A DNA stretch of 64,000 nt from Neurospora intermedia (GCA_037102815.1 BTPP01000007.1:2852001-2916000); one strand, 5' to 3'; shown: positions 10,720-22,225, counted from the first letter of the stretch. Notes: generated by a model not told the origin, from the letters alone. Made by a program: numbers and translations.

Positions 10720-11437
10720 GTTGTGCAGTGTTTGTTGAAAGGTCTGTGTTCTATTCAATTCGCTGCTCTTTCGGGCCCTGATAGATTAATTCGAGTAAAC
10801 GTGGTCTACACTCGAATCCTACGTCGTTGTCGAGCAGCACACAAAGGTGGTTTTATACACGAGAGAGTAGATATGCTAGTGATCCACGGGACTAGTTATA
10901 AGACGGTGTATGCCATTATACAGGTTGCCCAAGAAAGGAGAATAACATTGTGAAGAGACTTGGACTTGGGTGATTCACAAGGGTTTGAATCTCTTAGTTT
11001 CTTCGGAGAGGTGGTGTTCATATAATAACCACTGCGAGCTTGATCATCTTATCACGGGTAAACACATCTATTGAGTCACAGTCAGTACATGACGGAGCTC
11101 GACGGGTGAAGCGATTGGTGATGCAATGTGCCCTTGAGCGCATGGTACCGATTTTCCCCAGTACTTCACTGAAACTTTTTTATGCGAAACCTGTCAGAAG
11201 ATGGTGATTAATTTTTGGCCTTGCACGATTTTCAGCTTTTCCAAAGGTCATGGCATGAAGCTATTCACGGTTCTTGGCGTTTTGAGTACTGTTGAACACG
11301 GTCCGGACACTCTCGAATAGCAGAATGGCCGTTGCTTGGCCACCATTGGAAGCGTAATGTTTTACTCTGAGACTCGTTCAAGATAGGAAATCTGTATCTG
11401 ATTGGTCCAAGTCGTCAATGTCTGTGATTTCCAAGTC

Positions 11438-11468
<31 letters not shown>

Positions 11469-12054
11469 CAGCAGAGGTGGAAGAGGATAGGCGACGACCG
11501 GGCGCCAAGATTCCATAACATGCAGTCTAGCGCTAACTGTTCCGCGTATGTTCCCACTAAAATTGTAACGTCGTATGGGCGTTAAACCCGCTAAGGTTCG
11601 GGGGATTGACAGGCCCCACAGCTTCTTCCCATTCCCGTTGCATCCATCCGCGATTTGAGGATTTCAAGGTTACCATACCATTACAGTATCTCGTCTCCAA
11701 TGCCTTTGTTGAATAGGTACCTCTGTCCGCCATGGGTGTTGTTTTGGTGGCTGGTGTGTAATGTCTGACCTAAGCACAAGCGCCGATAAGCCAGGCCGGA
11801 CTTAGAACGGCCTGAGACCTCCCCCGCTTGGCAAATCCATTGGCGCTGGATCGCGATCACAAGGCGCAGCTTCCACTGCAGGGCAGTTGTTTGTTTGGGC
11901 AATTGCCCCGCCATCCTCCGTCCGGCCACCAAACATGCATCGGCAGTCCGCCAACAACACAAAACCATCATCCATCCACAAGTCGTCCGACGCCGCACCA
12001 GACCTACTTACCATGAGGGGGTTTTCCTCAGACAACATCTCGGTCCTCTAGAGA
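10720..12054. other. Intergenic between acyltransferase and ankyrin gene
   Basis: This divergent spacer carries the upstream regions of the acyltransferase (minus) and the ankyrin gene (plus). Apart from the TTGTCG repeat at 11441-11470 I see no gene or RNA. The open frames here are short and domain-free. Confidence 0.45.
11438..11471. repeat. (TTGTCG)n microsatellite
   Basis: About five tandem copies of the hexamer TTGTCG lie here, in the spacer upstream of the ankyrin gene. It is a simple-sequence repeat with no coding context. Confidence 0.8.
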
Positions 12055-12926
12055 ATGGACGTGCTAAAACGCGCTTCACGCAAACATGTAACCCTGCCCC
12101 AAATGAAACCCGCTACGAATCGAGTCAAAAAGAGAGTGTGGCTGTGACTACCCAAGTACTAACCTTGCTGGTCTCCCTCCTCAGGATTGATCCCTCGATC
12201 CGCCTTCGGCGCGCAATCCACATAAACGACCACCTCCTCGTCAAGCGCATCCTCCGCTCCCACCCTTATCTCCTCCACAACCCCGATCATTCCATCTGCG
12301 GGAATGCGAACTCGAACCTCCACCTAGCCGCTTCCCTTGGCCATCTCTCCATCTGCAAGATCCTCGTCGAACTCGGTCACGAAGAGGGCACCCCCGCACT
12401 GAACGATGAGCACCAAACCGCACTCATGCTAGCAGCCTCGGCCGGTCATACCGAAATCGTCCACTTCCTGTGCGAAAACGACCCGCAGTCCATCTTGCGT
12501 CAGGATATACGCGGCCGCGATGCTGTCATGGAGGCTAGTCTGAACGGCCACGATACCGTTGTGCAGATCCTGCTTACTTGGGCCCCCGGCGGAGCTCCTG
12601 CTGCGCTGGCGCAAGCAGACCTGGATGGAAACACTGCGCTGCACTTTGCTAGCGGCAATGGGAACCTTTGGGTACTGAGGACGCTCTTGGCCGCTGGGGC
12701 GGATCCGGGCAGAAAGAACGTCTGGAGCTGGACGCCTGTCGAGTATAGCGCTACTGTTCAGGCAGAGGTCTATTTGAAGGGATTGGTCAATGAGGTGCAA
12801 AAGAGGAAGACTGCAAAACGGGAGGCGGAGGAAACCCAGTCGGCACCACCCCCGCTGTCCAAGAAGGATAGGATGAAGGGGGCATTTGTGAAACTGGTTG
12901 GGAGAGATGTGGATGTGGGCGATTGA
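12055..12926 (+). CDS. Ankyrin-repeat protein (Avo2-like)
   Basis: Four to five ankyrin repeats are clear: LRRAIHINDHLLVKRILRSH, NSNLHLAASLGHLSICKILV, QTALMLAASAGHTEIVHFL, GRDAVMEASLNGHDTVVQIL and NTALHFASGNGNLWVLRTLL. A basic C-terminal helix follows (VNEVQKRKTAKREAEE). The layout resembles small fungal ankyrin proteins related to yeast Avo2, a TORC2 subunit; that link is inference. Exon 2 starts at 12185 after a GTACTAACC branch site and CTCAG. Exon 1 probably begins at the ATG at 12055 (MDVLKRASRKH). Two donors keep frame, GT at 12138 (47-nt intron) or at 12144 (41 nt), giving about 274-276 aa. The frame is also open without splicing back to 11895, but that N-terminus looks non-coding. No signal peptide or membrane segment is seen. 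Confidence 0.75.
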
Positions 12927-14063
12927 CGCCAACATATTTCAATGTTGGGTCTCCCCTAGTGCTGGATGCTTTTTCCAGATTCGAGAGAGTTGGGAGAAGA
13001 TGGAGCATGTCACCACATGGGGCATGCCAAGGGAGAGCACATATCTGTGTGTCACCGAACATTGATGGAGGAAACCAGCGATTCGAAGCAGCTAGATCAA
13101 AGAGCGAGGAGCCTCCTCTCCACACCGCTCACAGGCTACAGAATGTGAGTAAATACAAGACTTGATATTGAATTCCTCGTCACGATGCTCAATTTTCATG
13201 TGTATTGCGATTTCCCGCGCCATACCATCGGTCAACGGGTGATGACTAACAAAAGTATAACAGAAGGAGTACGTGGAATTGGGTATTTTCATCAATCTTA
13301 CCAATGGTCACCCACGCTTCCTCGTCTGGTCGAGAATTGAACAGTCAATGATTCACACTCCGATCGCATCTTGATCATGCACCCCGATCATTATGCAGAG
13401 ATGGCATTGATTGTCGTGACTCGAGGCAATCTTCGAATCTTCGGGTGAGAAACTGCGTTCGTTCAACTCTTTCCGTCTGCACCACCTGGTCTATCAGCCG
13501 TCGTCTTCTGGCTGTTGATTCGCTATTTGGACGCTATGAATGACTGGCCAACAGTTCCAGAGCATGGCGTGCTCAGACTCGGCCGGTCGAGAATGTCAAA
13601 CAACGAGTCATCGACCCCTCGTTTTCAGTCAAGAAAATTGCGGCCATCAGTCCGATGTGCATTGAGGCACCAACTCGTCAGGTAGGTGTCCCCATGACAC
13701 GACAAAATGGGATAGACGTCTTCATGATCCAAGAAGCATTCGGTCCGTGAAGTTTACCCTGTCACATAGCCTGCGTTGCCCAAGATGTCTGTCAGGCAAA
13801 CTGAGCTTCAGAAGACCGGACAGCCGACTTCCAACCAACAACCCAACCGCTTAGTCGTCTCTTCACCGTTGTGGTTACCCAGAGGATAGCGATATGGTCT
13901 TGTCCTGTCACAGAACTCGATCACAAGGGGTTTTCTTACAGCCATGGCATCATGAAGCTGTCAAACTTATCGTGGAGGTACTGCTATATCCTGGAGTACT
14001 TAAAGCCCACGTCGTACACTCCTTCTGTTCCTTTCCTCCTTCTCTTCATCGCCAACAAGATTA
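12927..14063. other. Intergenic, no gene recognised
   Basis: The spacer lies between the ankyrin gene and the next plus-strand gene, whose 5' exon I could not fix and which may begin inside it. The open frame 13871-14233 overlaps the likely 5' end of that gene in another frame. I see no RNA gene or repeat. Confidence 0.4.
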
Positions 14064-14115
14064 ACCCAGCAAGCATTCTCTTGACCACTCGTCACTATCC
14101 GCATTACCGCTTTCA

Positions 14116-14753
14116 GGCTACCCGCCCTCAGCCCTTACACTCCTTCATCGGCAGTCCTCTCGCCTGGGAGACCGCCGACAACGAGCCTCAACCGTGGCCT
14201 CTCCTCATATCGAAGAGTGGGAAGGTACAGTAGACTTGCCCTACCCGGCAGTCAAGTGCGTTATCACTCAAGTCACTCACGCATCCCCTGATCTGGGTTG
14301 CTGGGCTGTCCTGCTACTTGGTGCTTTCTACGACGTCAACGACCGTATTATCTGGCAGACCGAGGTTTTCCTTGGAGACAAAGCCGAAGGCTCTGAAGAG
14401 ACCTACGAAGATTCGTACAGTGTCAGTGACGCTGGAGAGGGTATATTACGGGAAACCCTACTGTATCTGGGAACAGACGCTGACCACTTTCAGACCAAAC
14501 ACTTTCTTACATCCTTGAAACGGACGATAACGGACACGAGGATAATTACGCTCATAGCGAAACAGGAAGCGAAGATTCTGACTTTGAATACTTCCGCCAG
14601 CGTTCCCGAATTCTAGCCCGGCTTAACGAGACCGCTGCTCAACAAGATTCCTTGATTCACATCCCTTCCTTCCCTACTCCCGTAGGCTTACAGAGACTTT
14701 GGGACCCTATCAGCCAGACTTGGATCGACGTTTACCCCCAAGGCAACTACTAA
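14116..14753 (+). CDS. Hypothetical acidic protein, 5' end unresolved
   Basis: I do not recognise the family. The coding sense is supported by a good intron at 14441-14493 (GTATAT donor, CGCTGACC branch, TTTCAG acceptor). It joins …YSVSDAGE to DQTLSYILETDDNGHE and leads to an uninterrupted end …LWDPISQTWIDVYPQGNY. The middle (VKCVITQVTHASPDL, AVLLLGAFYDVNDRIIW) looks globular; the part around the intron is acidic. There is no ATG in this frame after the TAA near 14063, so at least one 5' exon is missing. TTTCAG just before 14117 is a possible acceptor. The stop is only 15 nt before the next ATG on the same strand (14769), closer than usual for separate fungal genes. Confidence 0.55.
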
Positions 14754-14768
14754 GGATCCATTCTCAAA

Positions 14769-15545
14769 ATGTCTTTTGTTCTCGGCGGTGGCTCCAACCC
14801 GGCTTTCGGCCGTGATCCCGGCCCTCCCCCTCCCCGCACTCCTCGTCCCGGCGCCTTCCCTCCCGGTTCTGTTCCGAACCCAGCTGCTGTCCCGCGAGTC
14901 ATTCCCGGCATGCCGGCTCCCGCTCCCGCTTATGGCTTCGCTCAACAGCCCGCCGCACCTGCGGCTTCCCCTTACTACTACGCCCAGGCCCCGGCGCCAG
15001 CTGCTCCTGCTGCGCCCGCCTGGGGCAGCGCCATGGCCGCCACCCCCAGTCTCTTCCCTCAACCTTACCAGTACATCTCTGGCCTAGGCGGTAGCGGCCG
15101 CACCCCGCAGCCCTACCCCGTCATCAACCCCAACATGCCGGCGGCCAACATGATGAACAGCACCGGCGGCGTCGGCTGCGAACCCGGCTACAACTATTTC
15201 TTCCCGCCCGAGCACACGAAGATCCACGTGTTCAAGTGCGGCGCTACGCCTCCCTGGCACCAGCCGCCCAACGCCCGCTTGCCGTTTCACGCCTGTCATG
15301 TCCCCGTTGCGACTACCGTCCAGGAACTCATGTATGGGTTTGGCGCGACTAATCCGAGCAAAAAGAAGAACAAGCTGTTTGAGGTGGTGCAGGGTGGTAA
15401 CGGGCGCTGGTATCGTGGTTTGGCGTTCAGGGGCGATGATAAGGAGTTGTTGCAGAAGACTTGCAAAGATCTGGGATGGGATAAGAGCAGAAGTGGATTG
15501 CCGGGACAGAAGCCGGTGGTTTATCTTTACGTTACCAAGGACTGA
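14769..15545 (+). CDS. Conserved-looking protein with Pro/Ala-rich N-terminus
   Basis: This is a single uninterrupted frame of 258 codons. Residues 1-~140 are low complexity and rich in Pro, Ala and Gly (PPPPRTPRPGAFPPGS, PAPAAPAAPAW), so probably disordered. Residues ~140-258 look like a folded domain: HTKIHVFKCGATPPWHQPPN, ARLPFHACHVPVATTVQELM, a Lys-rich turn, LFEVVQGGNGRWYRGLAFRG and a Leu/Lys helix. It ends GQKPVVYLYVTKD. The alternation of strands, one helix and a final strand could suit a ubiquitin-like fold, but that is a guess. I recall similar C-terminal halves in other filamentous ascomycetes and know no function for them. The start context AAAATGTCT is good and the preceding gene ends 15 nt upstream. 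Confidence 0.75.
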   Translation: MSFVLGGGSNPAFGRDPGPPPPRTPRPGAFPPGSVPNPAAVPRVIPGMPAPAPAYGFAQQPAAPAASPYYYAQAPAPAAPAAPAWGSAMAATPSLFPQPYQYISGLGGSGRTPQPYPVINPNMPAANMMNSTGGVGCEPGYNYFFPPEHTKIHVFKCGATPPWHQPPNARLPFHACHVPVATTVQELMYGFGATNPSKKKNKLFEVVQGGNGRWYRGLAFRGDDKELLQKTCKDLGWDKSRSGLPGQKPVVYLYVTKD

Positions 15546-15975
15546 TGGGGGGTTATGAGATGAGATGGGGAGGTAGTGGTGTGTAAGTTGCCAGGAGCGC
15601 TGTTGCTTGCCTTAGGTAGGTGAGAGGGATGGGTTTTCTTACGCGCCGGTGGCGGATGGTTATGCGCTCATGATATGGAAGGTTTCAGTTCTGCTTGTCA
15701 GTGACCGCTAATTTTCATTTTATTTACGTTCGTTTTCCGCAACCTGAAGACTTTTCATAGCGTATCATTCAGTGGGACTTAACAATCAAGACAGTCAGCA
15801 CCTACTGTTCCTTGCTTCCGAGTGCTGTGTTTGAATCATTTGTTTACTTTTAGACCTTCCCCCCGACGCACGGGCCACCCCCTTTTTCCTCAGATATTGT
15901 CCTAGTCTTCGCATTTACTGCCCATCTGCCTCTCGAATCCTCAACAACAACCCCTCATCGCTCCCCTCATATCAC
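15546..15975. other. Convergent 3' spacer
   Basis: This is the 3' flanking region between the plus-strand gene ending at 15545 and the minus-strand epimerase relic. It holds T-rich and C-rich stretches typical of 3' UTR sequence. No gene is seen. Confidence 0.5.
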
Positions 15976-17300
15976 TCAGTAGTGTAAACCCCCCCAAACC
16001 CTATCATAATACCCCAACTTCCCTACATCTCCCGTCAGCCCACTCCTCCACTCCTCCCCCCTCACAATCCTCTCCAGCGCCCTTTGGAAAGTCCACTCCG
16101 GCTTCCACCCCAGACCCCCCCTTTCCAAGTTCCTCCATTGCCAACCGCGAATCATAAACCCTGTCCAACCTGTCCAACCACTTCCACCCTTTCTCTTCCA
16201 TCACCGCCCCAATGCCAGGACAAAGTCCTTCTGCCACCTCTGCAAACACTTTCTCTGCGCCTGCTCCTGCTCCGTCAGAGCCGGGACTCTCAGTATTCAA
16301 CATCACCCAATCCTCCTGCGGCAGGTCCAAAAAGGGCGAAGGGCCACTGCTAATGATGTACTTCCCAAACTTGATCCTCTTGTTATTAGTCCCGCGCGTA
16401 GAGGTAGTTTGTTGTTGTGCTTTCATGGAAGCGACACAAGCAGAGACAATGTCGGCTATGTCCACTCCACTCCACTCTGCGATATAAGCTAATTCGCGAG
16501 AGCTTGAGGGTTTCGTGTGTCTTCTCCTATGGTAGCGTGTTTTCTTCTGTCTGCGTCGTCGTCGTCGTCGGCGTCGGCGGCCTCGGGGAAGAAGCGGGAG
16601 GTTTTTTGAGGATTGTTAGGGGGAGTGAACAAGATGATGATGAAGAAGAAGAAGAAGAGATCCTCGGCGCTGGATTTAGTTTAGTTAGGCCGTAGAATGT
16701 TCTTGGGCGGGCACGCAGGGGGTTTGTTCGGTTATGTGGGTTGCTGCTGCTGGTCTTGGGACGCCTTGAACAAAGGAGGGGGGGAGAGGAGGCGAGAGGG
16801 AACGGCCAAAGGTGGAGGTGGTGGAGATGTAGGTGAATGATTTGATGGTTGTTGTTCTTTCCGAGTTTGTGTTGGCGTCGGGGTCGTCGGAAGTTGCGGT
16901 TGTAGTTGTGGTTGTGGTGGCAGCAGCTGCCTCAAGTAGCGTACGCGTGTCAGTAATGTTTGTCTGGACAAACTGCGCTTTGGTGTGGGACTCGATGTGC
17001 GGCTTGTGCAGCGTTGCGCAGTGGATGATGTGCGAGATGGGCTGGAGATTGGGGTGGTCGGAAGAGGAAATTTCCGGTTGGGCGCGAAGCCAGCTGGGGG
17101 AGAAGAGGTTTTGGAGCAGTGACCAGTGAGGCGTCGCCGAAGGACCCGATGAAGGTGGTGGTTGAGCTGGGCTTGATGTCAAGGCCGATTGGAGTGTACC
17201 CGTATGAGGGAAGGGAGAGCATCAGGGCTCGGCTGAGATGGCCGGATGACCCTGTTACAAGAACGGTTTCGGGATGGAGAGGTGGCGTTGGCGAGGCCAT
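15976..17300 (-). pseudogene. Decayed NAD-dependent epimerase/dehydratase gene
   Basis: The remnants form an extended SDR (NAD-dependent sugar epimerase type), readable in order but in several frames. From the ATG at 17300: TVLVTGSSGHLSRAL (Rossmann motif TGxxGxx), LDIKPSSTTTFIGSFGDASL, then in a second frame PISHIIHCATLHKPHIESH and NITDTRTLLEAA and FTYISTTSTFGRS. The segment expected to read PKNIYG with the catalytic Tyr and Lys is scrambled near 16690-16715. AEDL and TSRFFPEA follow in another frame, then VDIADIVSACVASM, FGKYIISSGPSPF and GWKWLDRLDRVYDSRLAMEELG. The end (LGWKPEWTFQRALERIV … GKLGYYDRVWGGLHY) is in yet another frame. I count at least four frame changes and one internal stop. 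None is explained by introns, since the gaps are shorter than any intron. Simple repeats (Thr, Phe/Ile and Asp codon runs) have expanded inside it. It is the host's own gene and almost surely non-functional. Confidence 0.8.
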
Positions 17301-17752
17301 GATGTTGGGCAGGTTAGGTTGGAAAGCTTGGAGATTTCAGGTGGTGGTTTGTTAACTTGCATGCTCTTTTGATGAAGCGAAGGCAGGTAATCACTCCAAT
17401 CTTTTTGTATCTCTTTCTCACTTATTCTCAACCGTTTATTAAAATGTGGTTGTGTTCTTGAACGTGAGTCACTCACTTCGGACATCACCGTCTAAGTCAC
17501 GGCCCGTCCCGCATGAGTTAACCGCCTTGATGGAGTGCCAAGGAAGGCATCGACCACGTCAGACGAAACAACATGAATAGGTACTGATGCATTGGAATTA
17601 TTGGATGAAATTGACTGGAAGTGGATGAAGAGGCCAAGGACGTCATGATTTGGGAAGGGAAAGCGCATCCAAAGTGATTTTGATGTCTACTTCATATAAA
17701 GACATTCCGCGCTTACATCACTGCCAATCCATTTTCACTCCAACTCTCGGAC
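17301..17752. other. Spacer between epimerase relic and P450nor
   Basis: This is the 5' flank of the epimerase relic and the 3' flank of the P450 gene. No open frame with a domain is seen. Confidence 0.5.
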
Positions 17753-19308
17753 TTACCAAGTAACAGGCAGCTTAACAATGCCAACATCGCGGTCAAGCGG
17801 CGTGTACTCAATCTCGTCAAAAGGCACCGCAATCTTCAGATCCGGCAGTTTCTTGAAAATAGTTTCTGTAATCAACGCCCAAGTCAGTCAGCAATTACTT
17901 CCTGTAGGGCCGCTCACATTGCTTCCACTATCAGCCTTCTCCGGAGCCAGTTAATCCTCAAAACCACAAAAAAAGAAATTGAACTCACCAAAAACAGCCT
18001 TCAGCTCCGCCTTAGCCAAAAACTCCGCGATACACCTATGTTCTCCCCACCCAAACCCGAGCTCTTTTACAGGCCACTCGCGATGCATGTCGAACTTGTC
18101 CGCATCCTTGAACACCTCCTCGTCGCGGTTGGCCGACAAGTTGGAGGCAATGACGCCCTCGCCCTTCTTGATGGTCTTGCCGCGGATCTCCAGGTCCTCC
18201 TTGGCGACGCGGCGAATGGCCATGGCCGAAGCGGTGTGGAATCGGCTTAGTTCTTCGACAAAGGCAGGGACTACAGAGGGGTCGCGCTTGAGCTCTTCGA
18301 GTTGGGAAGGGTTTAGGAAGAGGGTCACGATGCCCTGGGTGAGTGTGAACAGGAGGGGGGAGTTAGCGGGTTTGGACATGGGATGGCGAGTAGGTGCATT
18401 TGGTAGGTATGAAGAGGACTGAAAACAAACCAATGCAATCATGTTCACCATGGTGGCATTGCCAGCCACTAGCAAGAGGAAGGCCATCTGGACAGCATCG
18501 GCTATTTCAAGCTTGCCGGTCTTGACTTGCTCGGTCATAAGCTTGCTGATCAAGTCATCCTTGGGCTCCTCCAGACGCTGTTCGGCGAGACGACGGAGGT
18601 AGTTGAGAAGTTCCCTAGGATGAAGTTAGTTTCTTGTGACAACCATAAGCGCCAGAGCATGGGGAAACGTACTGATTAGCAGCAGATGCCTCTCGCGCTG
18701 TCGAACTTCCGTTCGTACGGATGGAGTTCTGCTGAGTCAGAAACTCGAGGTCCTCAACTGGAACGCCAAGGATGGTATATATGATCTACTCGGAAAGTTA
18801 AGAGTCTTGTTTTACCACGAAAGAGTTGACAAAAACCCCCAAAACTCACATAAGAAGGTACCGGCAGCGCAAAATTCTGCACCAGATCCACCGGACCGCC
18901 CTCGCACCCCATATTCTTCATCCTCTCCAACAAGTCATCCACCGTCTTCTGGATGTACGGCTCCAGCTCTTTGACATGTTCCATTTCAAAAATCGGCTGG
19001 ACCATTCCGCGATACTGCATGTGCTTGGGCGGATCCATGTCCACAAACGTGGCCCTGTTCTTGGCCGCCTCTTTCCCTCCCGCGGCGAGCTCGGGGAAGC
19101 CGGGCCTCGTGCGCTCCTTGGACAGCCGCTCGTCTGTGGCCACCTGGCAGACATCGTGGTACTTGGTCACCAGCCAGGCGAGGCTGCCGTCGAAGAGGCG
19201 GACCTGGGCCACCGGGTTGGTCTTGCGGAGCCAGGCGTACTCGGGAGGCGGGTCGAGGCCGGAGGCACGGCGGAAGGGGAACTCGAGGTTTTCGGTGAGC
19301 GCACCCAT
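17753..19308 (-). CDS. Nitric oxide reductase cytochrome P450 (CYP55, P450nor)
   Basis: P450nor reduces two NO to N2O using NAD(P)H directly, without a reductase partner, in fungal denitrification and NO detoxification. Five exons (19308-18850, 18785-18673, 18614-18431, 18334-17989, 17865-17753) give 404 aa, matching the ~403 aa of Fusarium P450nor. All introns have standard ends, for example GTGAGT donors and TTACAG or CCTAG acceptors. Family marks are [51 protein letters not shown], the altered I-helix [14 protein letters not shown] (no acid-alcohol pair), ELSR for the ExxR motif, and the heme loop [20 protein letters not shown] with the Cys ligand. There is no in-frame ATG upstream of 19308, so no mitochondrial leader is seen and a cytosolic form is predicted. 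The neighbours do not suggest a denitrification cluster. Confidence 0.95.
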
Positions 19309-20189
19309 TTTGATGGTTGTTGAAAAGGAAGCCAAGAATATACTGTGGTTAAAGGATCAGGTAAGGATTGTTGATGTGAGAAGTCTCGTCTAGTGTATAA
19401 GTTGGATACGAGCGCGGGTGCAGGATTTGACTTAAGCCAGAAAGCGCTTCGATAACCTTTGTCAATACAATCAAGCGAGCCGGAGCAAGTAGATGGGAAT
19501 TATTTGACTTGACATGCTTGTGATATCGGAAACCCGGAGTCCAGGTCAGCCATTTGCTTTAAGGACCACGTACATGCTGCCAAACACAACTGAACGTAAC
19601 GGGCAAACCAGTCCGGAGTTTCCGAAATCATACGGTAACGTCACTCCAACGTTCGTCTTGTGGGTTGTCAGTTCGTGATCGAGTTTGTAAACGTCACGGA
19701 AACGTCAAATAAATCAAAGGCAAGATGTCAGGCCACTCGTCCATGCACTTGCTTGTCCGATGCACGGACCAGGCACAGACCGAACTCCCAGAAAAGGTAC
19801 ACGGGGAATGATACACAGGGAGGATACATGTGTGTTTCCCGAGCCTAGCGAGACTTAGCCGGGATCAACATCAATACCCGCAAAATACACAGTACGCAGT
19901 GCGGACATGAACGACCTGCAACACTCGGGCATATTCGTACACAAACTTCGTGGTATGGACCGCAGTTAAGTAGGTAGAGAGGGACGAGCCGCTTCCTTGG
20001 ATATGAGAGAAATCTCATTCCTTCCGGTTCAGGATATTCTGTTGTTGTCAATACTCGTCTGTCTCTTTCTCTATCTGCCGTAGCGCTCAAAGGAGGAGAA
20101 AGACCGGATCATTTCCAAAACTGACAATGTACACCTCATAAAGTGTGAGCCCGAAGAGCGAGATACTGCGGCAGTGATTGCGGTAAAAT
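19309..20189. other. P450nor promoter region
   Basis: This 0.9-kb spacer holds the upstream region of P450nor and the 3' flank of the sugar transporter, both on the minus strand. I see no gene in it. Confidence 0.5.
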
Positions 20190-22225
20190 TTAGACATGCT
20201 GAGAATAGTGTTCGCTCTTCCCCTTCTCCGCATCATAACCAGTATCGCTTCCATTAGTAGCACCTTGGATGGCACCACCACCACCTTGCAAGAATCGGGT
20301 AAGACCAATCTCAGCATTGATTTCCTCCATGCGCTCATTGTCGGCTTGTGCAGTGCCTTCGGATCCGAAGATAATGTCCTGTGAATGTTGGGGTTAGTTG
20401 ATTAACCCTTTGGAGTGAGGAGAATAACAGCATAGCCGGAACTCCAATGAAAAGGGGCACTTACCATCTCCTCCAAGGTCAATCTCTTCGTTTCCGGCAC
20501 AAAGAACCAAATAAAGGCGGCGCCCATATAAGTCAACAGCCCGAAGATGATATACGTTCCGTACGGGATCGCCTTTAACATATCCGGCGTGACCTGACCG
20601 ACGATAAAGTTGTTCATCCAGTTGCTCGAAGCTCCTAAAGAGACACCATATGGTCTCGTACTCAACGGCCAGATCTCGGCAACAATGATCCAGGCACATG
20701 GACCCCATGAGTATCCAAAGTGAATGACGAAGAGCCAGACCATGGCTACAGCAGCCCAGCCAGCCGCCTTATGAGTCTCCCATTGGTCCACGTTCTTGGC
20801 AACAATGACAGCGATGATGATATGGCAGGTAGCCATCCCGAGGGCACCGATAGTAAGCACGGGCTTGCGACCAACACGGTCAATCCACAGCACGGCAGGA
20901 ACCGTTGCGATGAACATGACAATGCCTACTACACCCGTAGCCAGGAGCGAGGTTGTGTTACCGCTCAGTCCAAGCTGCTTGAAGATTTGCGGGGCGTAGT
21001 AGAGAATCGCATTGATGCCGGACCACTGCTGGAAGAACATGGTTACGGTTGCCACGACAACGCGTCGGAACATTGCTTTTGTCCGGAAAAGCTTCTCTAT
21101 GGCGACAAACTGGAGCTTAAAGGTATTCCAGGCGGTCTGCTCGCGCAATTCGGGAAATAACTCGGCAATGCTGCGTTTTTCAAAGAGAGACTGGGCCTTA
21201 ATTTCGAGGAACTCGAGCTCGACAAGCTCGTGATCTTGGGATAGACCGCGAAGGGTGGAGAGGATCTTTCGAGCTTCCGCTTCGCGGCCGTGGTGGATGA
21301 GCCAGCGTGGGGAGAAGGGCATGAACATCATGCCGAAAAACAGAATGAGAGCGGGGGCGAGTTGCAGGCAGACGGGTACAAGCCAAGCGGCGTCGGATTG
21401 GGTCTCGAGCTTGGTGCCGCCGATATAGTTGGTTCCGCTGCGTGATAATTGATATCAGCGACCACATGGTGTGATAGAAGTCAAGAACAAAGAAGACTTA
21501 CTAGTCAATCCAGAAGCTGACCATGATACCGAAGCAGATAGCCAACTGTTGGAGCGCAACAAGAGCTCCACGGACCTCAGGTGGTGCAACTTCCGAGTTG
21601 TAAATGGGAATGATCATGGCTAAGGATCCAACACCCATACCCCTGTTGAGTAATTTCGAGTTAGTAAGGGCTCATAGACGATTCAAGAGTAATCAGCCAT
21701 GACCTACGTGATAAACCGTCCGGCAAGAATGGTCTCATGTCCTCCAGAGATAGACGTGGCTTGGATGACCACACCCAGCATGAAAACCAAGCATGCCACT
21801 AGCACACCGTACTTTCTCGAGAGAACCTCCGCCATGAACCCAGACAGAAGCGTACCGAGCCAAGCACCAAGCTCAAGAATTGCGGTTAGCCAGCCCTTCT
21901 TTGTCTGACTCGCGTTTTCGTCTATCGGATCGTATTCGCCCATGTCTGTTTGAGGTTCACCGGTTATGTTAGCAACGGTTTCGAGAATCTATGGGTTTAA
22001 AGATAGCGACTCACGTTTCTGAAAGGCTGGCATGGCGAGGACACCCGAAAACATTCCTTGGTTGTACCCATAGAGCACACCGCCGATACATGCGAAGCAT
22101 GCAATAGAAAAGACCCGGAAGTTCTTGACAAGTGCTGCAGGGCCACTCTTCCCCATGACTGCCTCACGCCTCTGAAGAGCGGCATCATAAAAACCAGCTG
22201 CGCCGGAGCCGCCTCCACCACCCAT
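20190..22225 (-). CDS. MFS hexose/monosaccharide transporter
   Basis: This is a plasma-membrane sugar:proton symporter of the fungal sugar-porter family. Five exons (22225-22015, 21945-21708, 21642-21502, 21437-20465, 20378-20190) give 583 aa, each junction having a GTRNGT-like donor and YAG acceptor and keeping frame. Family motifs in order are CIGGVLYGYNQGMFSGVLAM in TM1, LSRKYGVLVA, AGRFITGMGVGS, FSPRWLIHHGR after TM6, QQWSGINAILYYAPQIF in TM7 (Gln-Gln binding pair), WIDRVGRKP, and PETKRLTLEEM after TM12. A Gly-rich hydrophilic C-terminal tail of about 60 residues follows. Twelve hydrophobic segments fit. The substrate is probably glucose or another hexose; pentoses cannot be excluded. The first intron is 69 nt, with a TTGCTAAC branch site. 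Confidence 0.92.

Noticed and set aside
11438-11471. CRISPR-like or satellite array
   Set aside because: Only a short hexamer microsatellite without spacers. CRISPR arrays are not expected in a fungal nuclear genome.
17753-22225. A denitrification or sugar-metabolism cluster linking P450nor and the hexose transporter
   Set aside because: They are only neighbours. No nitrate or nitrite reductase or linked enzyme lies nearby, and the spacing is that of independent genes.
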